From contig PLXI01000225.1 in assembly GCA_003151375.1 (NCBI GenBank), positions 1-5,518 on the forward strand: a stretch of 5,518 nt of DNA, in the 5' to 3' direction. The position numbers and the translations under genes were made by a program. The stretch is from Hyphomicrobiales bacterium (GTDB taxonomy: Bacteria; Pseudomonadota; Alphaproteobacteria; Rhizobiales; Aestuariivirgaceae). Shown here in pieces: positions 1 through 4,231 of this stretch. Each line of letters opens with the position of its first letter. Position 1 is the stretch's first letter. Under the pieces are notes generated by a model that did not search any database, was not told the DNA's origin, and saw only the letters and a list, made by a program, of their open reading frames with translations.

Positions 1-628
1 CCACGCTGGTGGGGATATTCTCGCCCCCAAGCAGCCATTTTTTGAGGTGGTTGCCGATGGGCGCGTCCTGTTCATCATCATCCCATAGGGCCAGCCAGTC
101 CTTTTGCTGCTGTTTGGTGGCCAGAGTAAGAGCGCGCAAAGTTTCGGCGTCAATCTCCTCGGTGCGGTACATTTGCCGGATCTTGGGCTGGAGATTGGCG
201 ATGGCCAAGCGGCGTTTGACGGTGAGTTCCGTCACCCCGAAGATATTGGCAATTTCAGCAATGTTGCGCCCTTCCTTTAAGAGCCGTTGGAAGGCCTCGA
301 ACTGATCCATCTCATCCATCGGGAGATGGGACACGTTCTCAATGAGTGAAGCCTCCACTGCTGCCGCGTCATCACCTTTGGCCATAACCGCACAAGGCAA
401 GGCCTCAATAACAGAGCCTTCACGCTCCAAGGCACTGGCGGCAAGAAAGCGTCTGCGGCCTGCGACAATCTCATAGCCTTGCCCATTCGGGCGCACGAGA
501 AGCGGTTGCAGAATGCCGCGCTGCCGGATGCTGGGGATTAAATCTTCATAATCTGCCTTCTTCACGCCATGCCTGACATTAGTTTTGGCGATGGCGAGTT
601 CTGACAAAGGGATATGCATAAGTTCCAT
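1..628 (-). CDS. ParB/RepB/Spo0J-family protein, N-terminal 209 codons (cut by window edge)
   Basis: This reading frame stays open from the ATG at 628 to the left window edge, so only the first 209 residues are visible. The N-terminal ParB (CTP-binding) domain shows NVRHG (about 17-21), GILQPLLVRP (38-47) and YEIVAGRRRFLAA (52-64), where GRRR matches the GERR-type nucleotide-binding box. A segment of the ENIQR type follows (SLIENVSHLPMDEMDQFEAF, 94-113), then a helix-turn-helix at about 122-146 (NIAEIANIFGVTELTVKRRL). The family binds parS-like DNA for plasmid partition or acts as a regulator; no ParA gene is in view. An AGGAG site (641-637) lies 8 nt before the ATG and supports this start over the internal ATG at 619. 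The gene lies 5 nt after the stop of the small upstream gene, so it belongs to the ardC operon. ParB-like genes next to ardC are common on plasmids and ICEs, so a role in mobile-element upkeep is likely but inferred. Confidence 0.9.
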   Translation of the reverse strand, partial: MELMHIPLSELAIAKTNVRHGVKKADYEDLIPSIRQRGILQPLLVRPNGQGYEIVAGRRRFLAASALEREGSVIEALPCAVMAKGDDAAAVEASLIENVSHLPMDEMDQFEAFQRLLKEGRNIAEIANIFGVTELTVKRRLAIANLQPKIRQMYRTEEIDAETLRALTLATKQQQKDWLALWDDDEQDAPIGNHLKKWLLGGENIPTSV

Positions 629-633
629 GATGT

Positions 634-867
634 TTACTCCTGAGTTGGTTTGGGTTTGTAGATGCTGAATAGTTCCATCTGGTTCCGTGCCACTTCATCG
701 AAGAGGCCGATGTCGCAAGGCTTTTGCAGCCTGTCGGAACCTAGGGGATGCGCGGCCAGCACCTCAAGCCGCGCTTTCATCGAAACGGGTCGCACCCCAG
801 GCACCAACACTTGCGGCCCTTGGACTGTGGCTTCCGTATCGAAGGGGATGGGAGCGATGGCACTCAT
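634..867 (-). CDS. small conserved-looking protein (77 aa) between ardC and parB; function unknown
   Basis: The 77-residue product has no signal peptide or membrane span. I do not recognise a named domain. Three things support a real gene: its ATG overlaps the ardC stop in an ATGA (867-864), a GGAG site lies 8 nt upstream inside ardC, and its TAA ends 5 nt before parB. Similar small proteins, rich in the pattern VQGPQVLVPGVRPV near the N-terminus and QKPxDIGLFDE near the C-terminus, accompany ardC on rhizobial replicons as far as I recall; this was not checked. Near the C-terminus QMELF (63-67) fits the QxxLF beta-clamp-binding pentapeptide, which would suit a protein made when incoming DNA is replicated. 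That reading is speculative. The overlapping plus-strand frames of similar length are shadows. Confidence 0.72.
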   Translation of the reverse strand: MSAIAPIPFDTEATVQGPQVLVPGVRPVSMKARLEVLAAHPLGSDRLQKPCDIGLFDEVARNQMELFSIYKPKPTQE

Positions 868-1787
868 GCCGCCTGCTCCAAATCTGAATTGTCTTTGCTT
901 GCCGCTCTGAATTGCAGAATGAAGTCACAAGCCTTGGAGGCAAGACTTGCCGCTTTCACAATGGCGCGGGCGTCTTCTTTCAAGACTTGCAACCATTGGC
1001 CTAGGTAATCGGCATGGCGGACGGTTGGGAGAATGCCTAGGCTGGCGCAGACAAAAGCGGTCGCCATTTCGGCAACCAGTTCCTCGCGGGCATAATCTAC
1101 TGTGCCGAATTTGGTGGTGAGGTTCCTGTCAAGGCGGGTGTTGTTGCCTGTCCAGTGACCGAGCTCATGAAAAGCCGTGCGGTAATAATTGATCTGATCG
1201 GGGTAAGCTGTTTGGTTTGGGATGCGGATGAAATCTTCTGACGGCACATAGAAGGCCTGATCACCACCAATGCGGAAATCAGCGCCCGTTGCCCCAATCA
1301 GGGCTTCGGCTTCGGGCACAATCTCGCGCGGTTGGCGCGGTTCAAATTTGCCAAACAAGCCAACGGGTAAGCCGTCACATTGCTCGGCATTGAACACCGT
1401 GTAACGCTTCAAGAAATGAATGGATGACGGGTCGGTGCCCTCGTCCTTGGCCCGCTGCTGTTCCTTCTGGGGCACAAACTTGTCGGCGAAATAGACATGC
1501 GTTCCGTGTTCGCCCTTCCGCACACTGCCACCCATGGCCACGCACTGTTTGAAGGTCAGCCAATAAGGCGAGAGAAAACTTTTTTCCTCAAGGGCAGACC
1601 AAAGCAGCAGAATATTGATGCCGGAATAATTGCGGCGGGTCAGGCCATTGACGGGAAGCCCCAATGGGCAAAGCTGCTTGCTACTGCTCCAAGGTTGAAC
1701 CCATGGCACAATGCCGCGTTCAAGTTCGGCAATGATTTTGTCGGTGATCTCACGATAGACATTGTCTCTTCCAATGGCCTTCGACAT
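864..1787 (-). CDS. ardC: ArdC-family antirestriction protein (DUF1738 ssDNA-binding plus zincin domain)
   Basis: The 307-residue product is close to the usual ArdC length of about 300. The N-terminal domain (about 8-135) carries the family's landmarks: YREITDKIIAELERGIVPWVQPW (11-33), LPVNGLTRRNYSGINILLL (44-62), and WLTFKQCVAMGGSVRKGEHGTHVYF (76-100). The C-terminal zincin-like domain has HELGH (207-211), preceded by YRTAF and followed by EELVAE (235-240), which supplies the probable third zinc ligand. ArdC proteins are cytoplasmic, bind single-stranded DNA and shield incoming conjugative DNA from host restriction; whether this one is proteolytic is not shown. The ATG at 1787 is preceded by AAGGAGGG with a 7-nt spacer, an excellent ribosome site. 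The gene heads an operon with the 77-aa gene and parB, and is preceded by a long structured leader. The symbol is given by family resemblance. Confidence 0.93.
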   Translation of the reverse strand: MSKAIGRDNVYREITDKIIAELERGIVPWVQPWSSSKQLCPLGLPVNGLTRRNYSGINILLLWSALEEKSFLSPYWLTFKQCVAMGGSVRKGEHGTHVYFADKFVPQKEQQRAKDEGTDPSSIHFLKRYTVFNAEQCDGLPVGLFGKFEPRQPREIVPEAEALIGATGADFRIGGDQAFYVPSEDFIRIPNQTAYPDQINYYRTAFHELGHWTGNNTRLDRNLTTKFGTVDYAREELVAEMATAFVCASLGILPTVRHADYLGQWLQVLKEDARAIVKAASLASKACDFILQFRAASKDNSDLEQAA

Positions 1788-1794
1788 CTATGTT

Positions 1795-1802
1795 CCCTCC
1801 TT
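1795..1802 (-). promoter_or_regulatory. strong ribosome binding site of ardC
   Basis: The minus strand reads AAGGAGGG, 7 nt before the ATG at 1787. It lies just downstream (in the minus sense) of the 1812-1827 hairpin, so leader folding could affect its access. Confidence 0.85.
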
Positions 1803-1811
1803 CGCATCTGA

Positions 1812-1827
1812 ACCCCGGAAGCGGGGT
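1812..1827 (-). repeat. hairpin immediately before the ardC ribosome site
   Basis: On the minus strand ACCCCG-CTTC-CGGGGT forms a 6-bp stem with a 4-nt loop. It ends 10 nt before the AAGGAGGG box. It shares three bases (1825-1827) with the outer 11-bp stem, so the two may compete. Confidence 0.55.
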
Positions 1828-1996
1828 GGGCGGCGACTTGCGACTGAAGAGGCCCGCTGAATGAGGTGGGCCGCACCGAAGGCCGGAACGCCAGTGGAGG
1901 ACTGCGTTTTTGAGAACTCCGTTGACCACTGTGAGCTTAGAGCACATGCGCAGTTGCGGCCCGCCGCAGCGGGCCTAGAAAGGAGCGCCGCCCACC
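1825..1996 (-). repeat. large nested inverted-repeat structure in the ardC leader
   Basis: Three perfect complementary blocks occur in correct nested order: 1825-1835 with 1986-1996 (11 bp, GGTGGGCGGCG), 1851-1859 with 1967-1975 (9 bp, GGCCCGCTG), and 1868-1875 with 1955-1962 (8 bp, GGGCCGCA). Directly inside, 1901-1906 can pair with 1949-1954 (ACTGCG/CGCAGT). A separate hairpin of 1892-1897 with 1926-1931 (CAGTGG/CCACTG) would be an alternative. The order and perfection of the blocks argue for a folded RNA arm of about 170 nt rather than chance. Confidence 0.7.
1958..1975 (-). repeat. GC-rich 7-bp perfect hairpin, alternative to the long-range stems
   Basis: GGCCCGC-CGCA-GCGGGCC is a perfect stem with a 4-nt loop. 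Its two arms are the same bases needed by the 9-bp and 8-bp long-range stems, so the local and long-range folds exclude each other. Confidence 0.6.
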
Positions 1997-2018
1997 ACGC
2001 GAACGAGGTTGGACCTTC

Positions 2019-2042
2019 AAAAAATGCCGGCGCATCGCGCCG
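2019..2042 (-). terminator. terminator-like hairpin with T-run inside the ardC leader
   Basis: On the minus strand a 6-bp perfect stem, CGGCGC-GAT-GCGCCG (2042-2028), is followed after 3 nt (GCA) by six T (2024-2019). It lies between the distal folded domain and ardC, so it could attenuate transcription before the gene. The 3-nt gap before the T-run weakens it as an intrinsic terminator. On the plus strand no T-run follows. Confidence 0.45.
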
Positions 2043-2067
2043 TCCACGCCAGAACATTGTCGAACCT

Positions 2068-2173
2068 GCGCCAGGGATGGAAGCCCGCAGGGCCGAGACC
2101 ATCGAGCATATTGAACTTATTGTGCAAAGAGGGGGCTCGGTTCACGACAGCCTAGTCCGCAAAGCGGAGGCGC
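2068..2173 (-). ncRNA. distal folded domain of the ardC leader
   Basis: GGCGC at 2169-2173 pairs with GCGCC at 2068-2072 and closes the domain. Inside it, 2156-2168 forms a 5-bp stem with a 3-nt loop (plus strand TCCGC-AAA-GCGGA). A second hairpin at 2083-2093 (GCCC-GCA-GGGC) is enclosed by GATGG 2076-2080 paired with CCATC 2099-2103. An alternative pairing, CCGAG 2093-2097 with CTCGG 2136-2140, overlaps the second hairpin at one base. This is the part most reminiscent of the radC motif. Confidence 0.5.
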
Positions 2174-2233
2174 GTCGGTGAGAAAATGAGAACCGCATTT
2201 ATTCTGTCAGGATAATCACCTTAACATTGACCC

Positions 2234-2273
2234 GAGGCTCTACTACGATCCTATTTTTAATAGAGTCTGCCTC
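2234..2273. repeat. imperfect inverted repeat enclosing an AT-rich palindrome
   Basis: GAGGC (2234-2238) pairs with GCCTC (2269-2273), and TCTA (2239-2242) pairs with TAGA (2261-2264), leaving a 4-nt bulge on the right arm. The interior holds CTATT-TTT-AATAG (2251-2263), which uses some of the same bases. No T-run follows, so it is not a clear terminator. It lies right beside the FNR-type site and may be an operator. Confidence 0.3.
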
Positions 2274-2275
2274 AT

Positions 2276-2317
2276 TTGATCTGAATCAAAGAAATTAGAT
2301 CAAGGCCCGGATTGAAT
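2276..2317 (+). promoter_or_regulatory. FNR/FixK-type site with matching -10 box (oxygen-responsive promoter)
   Basis: TTGATCTGAATCAA (2276-2289) is a perfect match to the TTGAT-N4-ATCAA site of the FNR/FixK/ANR regulators. TTGAAT (2312-2317, four of six matches to TATAAT) is centred 32 bp after the centre of the site. With the site at -41.5 this puts the -10 box at about -9.5 and the start near 2324, which is class II activator geometry. The first gene downstream is at 2498. The regulator itself is not in the window. The site is symmetric and could also act leftwards, but the ardC leader offers no matching -10. Confidence 0.75.
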
Positions 2318-2385
2318 AGACATTGTACTTTCCGAGGCGACCCTAACTGGAACTTTAAAATGAGTTGTGCGTTTTGGTTGGCTGC

Positions 2386-2399
2386 TGCACTGCAGTGCA
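2386..2399. repeat. 14-bp perfect palindrome in the module leader (possible operator)
   Basis: TGCACTGCAGTGCA reads the same on both strands. It lies about 60-75 nt downstream of the inferred start near 2324, and about 100 nt before the first gene. A dimeric repressor could bind here; no family is recognised. Confidence 0.4.
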
Positions 2400-2497
2400 A
2401 TTTCTCTCAAAAATTTGGATTTTAACATAGGTCCGTCACATTGGGTTCGAGAAGCAAATTAACAATCGTAGATTTCAAAAGAAAAAAGGAAATGACA

Positions 2498-2620
2498 ATG
2501 TACCAAGGGATGAATGGAAATTCGATGATGTGGGGTATGGGATTTGGCGGTCTGCTTTTCACGATCATCGTCATCCTGTGCGTAGCCGCACTGGTCAAAT
2601 ATGTATTTTTCAATAAGTAA
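2498..2620 (+). CDS. 40-aa Met-rich single-span membrane peptide
   Basis: The N-terminal 18 residues are rich in Met, Gly and Asn, with MMWGMGFGG at about 10-18. One hydrophobic span follows (about 19-37, LLFTIIVILCVAALVKYVFF region) and a short basic end (NK). The ATG at 2498 is chosen because AAGGA (2486-2490) lies 7 nt before it; the in-frame ATG at 2492 sits only 1 nt after that site. The stop is 15 nt before the DUF302 gene, so the two are almost surely co-transcribed. Short membrane proteins with MMWGMG-like N-termini often turn up near metal and copper genes, and Met clusters can bind Cu(I). No named family is recognised. Cys28 lies inside the membrane span. The gene is real by its ribosome site, composition and position; a copper role is inference. 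Confidence 0.75.
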   Translation: MYQGMNGNSMMWGMGFGGLLFTIIVILCVAALVKYVFFNK

Positions 2621-2635
2621 AGAAGGTTTTTGAAG

Positions 2636-3022
2636 ATGTCGTATTATCTTGGCAAAATGCTGACCGTGTCGTTTGACGAAGCGGTGTACCGCGCGACGGA
2701 GGCCTTGAAAAAAGAAGGTTTTGGCATCCTCACCGAAATCGATGTCAGTGCAACTTTGAAGAAAAAGATCCAAGTCGATTTTCCGAGTTACAGAATACTC
2801 GGCGCATGTAATCCGACGTTGGCTTATGAAGCACTTAAGCTCGAAAACAAGGTTGGTACAATGCTGCCCTGTAACGTCGTGGTTCGTGATGCGGGTAATG
2901 GCCAGATTGAAGTTGCAGCAATTGATCCGGTGGCCTCCATGCAGGCTATCGATAATCCGGCTTTAAAACAGGCCGCTGGACAAGTTCGCACCAAGCTCGA
3001 AAAAGTAATTGCAGATTTGTGA
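2636..3022 (+). CDS. DUF302-family protein
   Basis: The 128-residue product matches the DUF302 family, a single small domain of about 120-150 residues. Visible landmarks are VSFDEAVYRATEALKKEGFGILTEIDVSATLKKK (11-44), YRILGACNPTLAYEAL (52-67) and GTMLPCNVVVRD (74-85). The two cysteines, C58 in GACNP and C79 in LPCN, sit in the family's best conserved segments. There is no signal peptide or membrane span, so it should be cytoplasmic. The biochemical function of DUF302 is not established; members often stand near sulfur, redox or metal genes. ATG 2636 is preceded by AGAAGG (2621-2626) with a 9-nt spacer. A TTG two codons earlier would leave only 3 nt and is rejected. A 50-nt gap separates it from the cupredoxin gene. 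Confidence 0.9.
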   Translation: MSYYLGKMLTVSFDEAVYRATEALKKEGFGILTEIDVSATLKKKIQVDFPSYRILGACNPTLAYEALKLENKVGTMLPCNVVVRDAGNGQIEVAAIDPVASMQAIDNPALKQAAGQVRTKLEKVIADL

Positions 3023-3072
3023 GAAGCGTATCTGAACTGAATCGATCCGAACGAAACCAGAATGAACCGGCC

Positions 3073-3696
3073 ATGAAAAATCTTCAGTCATCTGTTATGC
3101 TGAATCGCCGAGCGGTGCTGAAGTCAGCCGCAGGTTTCAGTGCGGCGCTCGTTACCGGTGCATCATGGTCACCCGCTTTAGCGGCCACGCCGATCCTAAC
3201 CATTGCCTCGCGCACAATTGAGGTGAACAAGAAGGCGGCGACTGTGTTCAGTGCACTCGGAGCAGGCGGCAAGCCAGGTATAGTGGCAAAAGCGGGTGAT
3301 CGCTTTTCCGGCGATGTTCTGAATTTCTCGCACGAACCGTTGCAGATGCATTGGCATGGACAGATCGAAGCGCCTACCAATCAGGATCGGGCGCGCCCTG
3401 ACGGCGGTACACTCGGTATTGGGCACACCGACGCCCATGATTTTGAATTGAGCTCCGGCACGCATTGGCCGCATTCACACAGTCTCAGCGAGCAACAGTT
3501 GCTCGCAGCTCCGATGGTTGCCATTGAAAAGGATGCGAGCGATTTTCAGAACGTTGTCGTGATGCTGCACGATTTTGCGTTCCGGTCACCGCAGGACATT
3601 TTAACCGGACTTGTCGATGGTGGCGCTCATGGATGCGGCGGCATGATGGGCAAAATGATGGCAAGTTGCATGATGACGGAAGTGTGCATCACTTGA
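3073..3696 (+). CDS. Tat-exported, single-domain multicopper-oxidase-like protein with Met/Cys-rich tail
   Basis: The 207-residue product begins with a twin-arginine signal (NRRAVLK, 11-17), a hydrophobic stretch and a likely cleavage after SPALA (33-37). The mature part is the first cupredoxin domain of a multicopper oxidase: MHWHG (92-96) and HWPHSH (131-136) hold the first four of the eight histidines that bind the type 2/3 copper cluster, and LSEQQLLAAPMVA (138-150) and VVMLHDFAFRSPQDIL (162-177) match the end of domain 1. Domains 2 and 3, with the HCH motif and type 1 site, are absent; full oxidases have about 450-550 residues. It ends in a tail with C188, M191, M192, M195, M196, C199, M200, M201 and C205. 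An intact oxidase activity is therefore unlikely; copper binding in the periplasm is plausible. No strong ribosome site precedes ATG 3073; a GTG at 3019 overlapping the DUF302 stop is possible but gives a poor Tat signal. Confidence 0.85.
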   Translation: MKNLQSSVMLNRRAVLKSAAGFSAALVTGASWSPALAATPILTIASRTIEVNKKAATVFSALGAGGKPGIVAKAGDRFSGDVLNFSHEPLQMHWHGQIEAPTNQDRARPDGGTLGIGHTDAHDFELSSGTHWPHSHSLSEQQLLAAPMVAIEKDASDFQNVVVMLHDFAFRSPQDILTGLVDGGAHGCGGMMGKMMASCMMTEVCIT

Positions 3697-4154
3697 AAGC
3701 GAGTTGGCTAGCAGCGCTGCGGATTTACCTTGCAACCACGGTCGTTTCACATGCGATCTGGGAAATTGTCCAGCTGCCTTTTTACAAGATCTGGAGCACA
3801 GGAACGCCGCGCGAGATCATTTTCGCTATCGCACATTGTACCGTGGGCGATTTTATGATCGCAACACTGTCGCTCGTTGCAGCATTACTTCTGCTCGGTG
3901 GTAATGCATGGCCAAACGCGCGGTTCATTCCTGTGATGGTGGCAACAGTGATCTTGAGTCTGAGTTACACAATTTATAGCGAATGGGCCAATACCGTCCT
4001 TCATCAAACCTGGGCCTATTCGAACCTCATGCCGAAATTGCCACCATTTGGAACGGGACTTTCACCGTTCATGCAATGGATTGTCGTGCCAAGTTTAAGT
4101 TTCGCAGCAATTTCATATTTCTTGCGAATTTCTACTCCTGACCCCCAGACATAG
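3693..4154 (+). CDS. conserved-type four-span inner membrane protein of unknown function
   Basis: With the TTG at 3693 the product has 153 residues. Four hydrophobic spans are seen at about 7-27, 43-69, 78-96 and 124-144. Polar and aromatic residues stand in or beside them: H20, E24 and Q27 (HAIWEIVQLPFYKIW), H48, C49 and D53 (AHCTVGDF), E97 and H104, then WAYSNLMPKLPPFGTGLSPFMQW (107-129). Such a pattern suggests a cofactor or metal site, but no named family is recognised. TTG overlaps the stop of the upstream gene in TTGA, and GGAAG (3678-3682) lies 10 nt before it. GTG 3684 and ATG 3633 are in frame but would add a stretch that is only the shadow of the upstream tail. Tight overlap implies that the product works with the exported cupredoxin protein, perhaps as its membrane partner. 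Confidence 0.82.
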   Translation: MKASWLAALRIYLATTVVSHAIWEIVQLPFYKIWSTGTPREIIFAIAHCTVGDFMIATLSLVAALLLLGGNAWPNARFIPVMVATVILSLSYTIYSEWANTVLHQTWAYSNLMPKLPPFGTGLSPFMQWIVVPSLSFAAISYFLRISTPDPQT

Positions 4155-4218
4155 CCAACATGGAACTTTCATCGCGGTCAGCCGTTTAATTGATCAACCG
4201 CATCGAATAAACAATCTT

Positions 4219-4225
4219 AAGGTGA
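4219..4225 (+). promoter_or_regulatory. ribosome binding site of the aldehyde dehydrogenase gene
   Basis: AAGGTGA stands 6 nt before the ATG at 4232. The 77-nt gap to the preceding gene shows no terminator-like hairpin, so read-through from the upstream module is possible. Confidence 0.7.
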
Positions 4226-4231
4226 TCAGCC

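Larger units (their letters stand above)
1788..2190 (-). ncRNA. long structured 5' leader of the ardC operon (candidate cis-regulatory RNA, possibly radC RNA motif)
   Basis: About 400 nt without a credible gene lie in front of ardC. Read on the minus strand it is dense in paired elements: a distal part (about 2173-2068) with two nested or adjacent hairpins, a hairpin plus T-run (2042-2019), a large nested stem (1996-1825), and a small hairpin (1827-1812) right before the ribosome site. The radC RNA motif is known from 5' regions of genes for antirestriction proteins, integrases, methyltransferases and RadC in Alphaproteobacteria and related bacteria. Position and partner gene fit, and the distal stretch resembles sequences I recall from rhizobial ardC leaders, but I could not run a covariance model. 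The transcription start is not determined; no strong minus-strand promoter is evident in 2190-2270. Confidence 0.6.
2182..2497. other. divergent intergenic region between the ardC leader and the copper-type module
   Basis: No convincing gene is seen in these 316 bases, which are much richer in A and T than the leader to the left. They hold an imperfect inverted repeat (2234-2273), an AT-rich palindrome (2251-2263), a perfect FNR-type site (2276-2289) and a 14-bp palindrome (2386-2399). If the start point inferred from the FNR site is right, 2324-2497 is an untranslated leader of about 170 nt. A frame of 21 codons from the ATG at 2360 (stop 2425) is too weak to call. Confidence 0.6.

Noticed and set aside
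1788..2102. Open frame of 104 codons on the minus strand directly before ardC
   Set aside because: It runs through all the hairpins and its sequence shows no domain; the strong ribosome site at 1795-1802 serves ardC instead.
1861..2181. Open frame of 106 codons on the plus strand within the ardC leader
   Set aside because: It lies entirely across the inverted repeats, has no ribosome site or recognisable domain, and an equally long frame exists on the opposite strand. GC-rich structured RNA explains both.
2227..2257. MerR/CueR-type promoter (TTGACC with a 19-bp gap to TATTTT)
   Set aside because: The gap has the right length, but no CueR-like dyad is seen between the two boxes, and the match of the right box is poor.
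2360..2425. 21-codon frame (ATG 2360) as a leader peptide
   Set aside because: GGAA 7 nt upstream is weak, there is no run of a regulatory amino acid and no terminator follows. It cannot be told from chance.
2459..2773. 104-codon minus-strand frame over the small peptide and DUF302 gene
   Set aside because: It is the shadow of two plus-strand genes with good ribosome sites and a recognisable family.
3697..3904. Frameshift splitting a full-length multicopper oxidase
   Set aside because: None of the three frames after 3696 shows cupredoxin domain 2 or an HCH motif; the only sensible frame is the four-span membrane protein.
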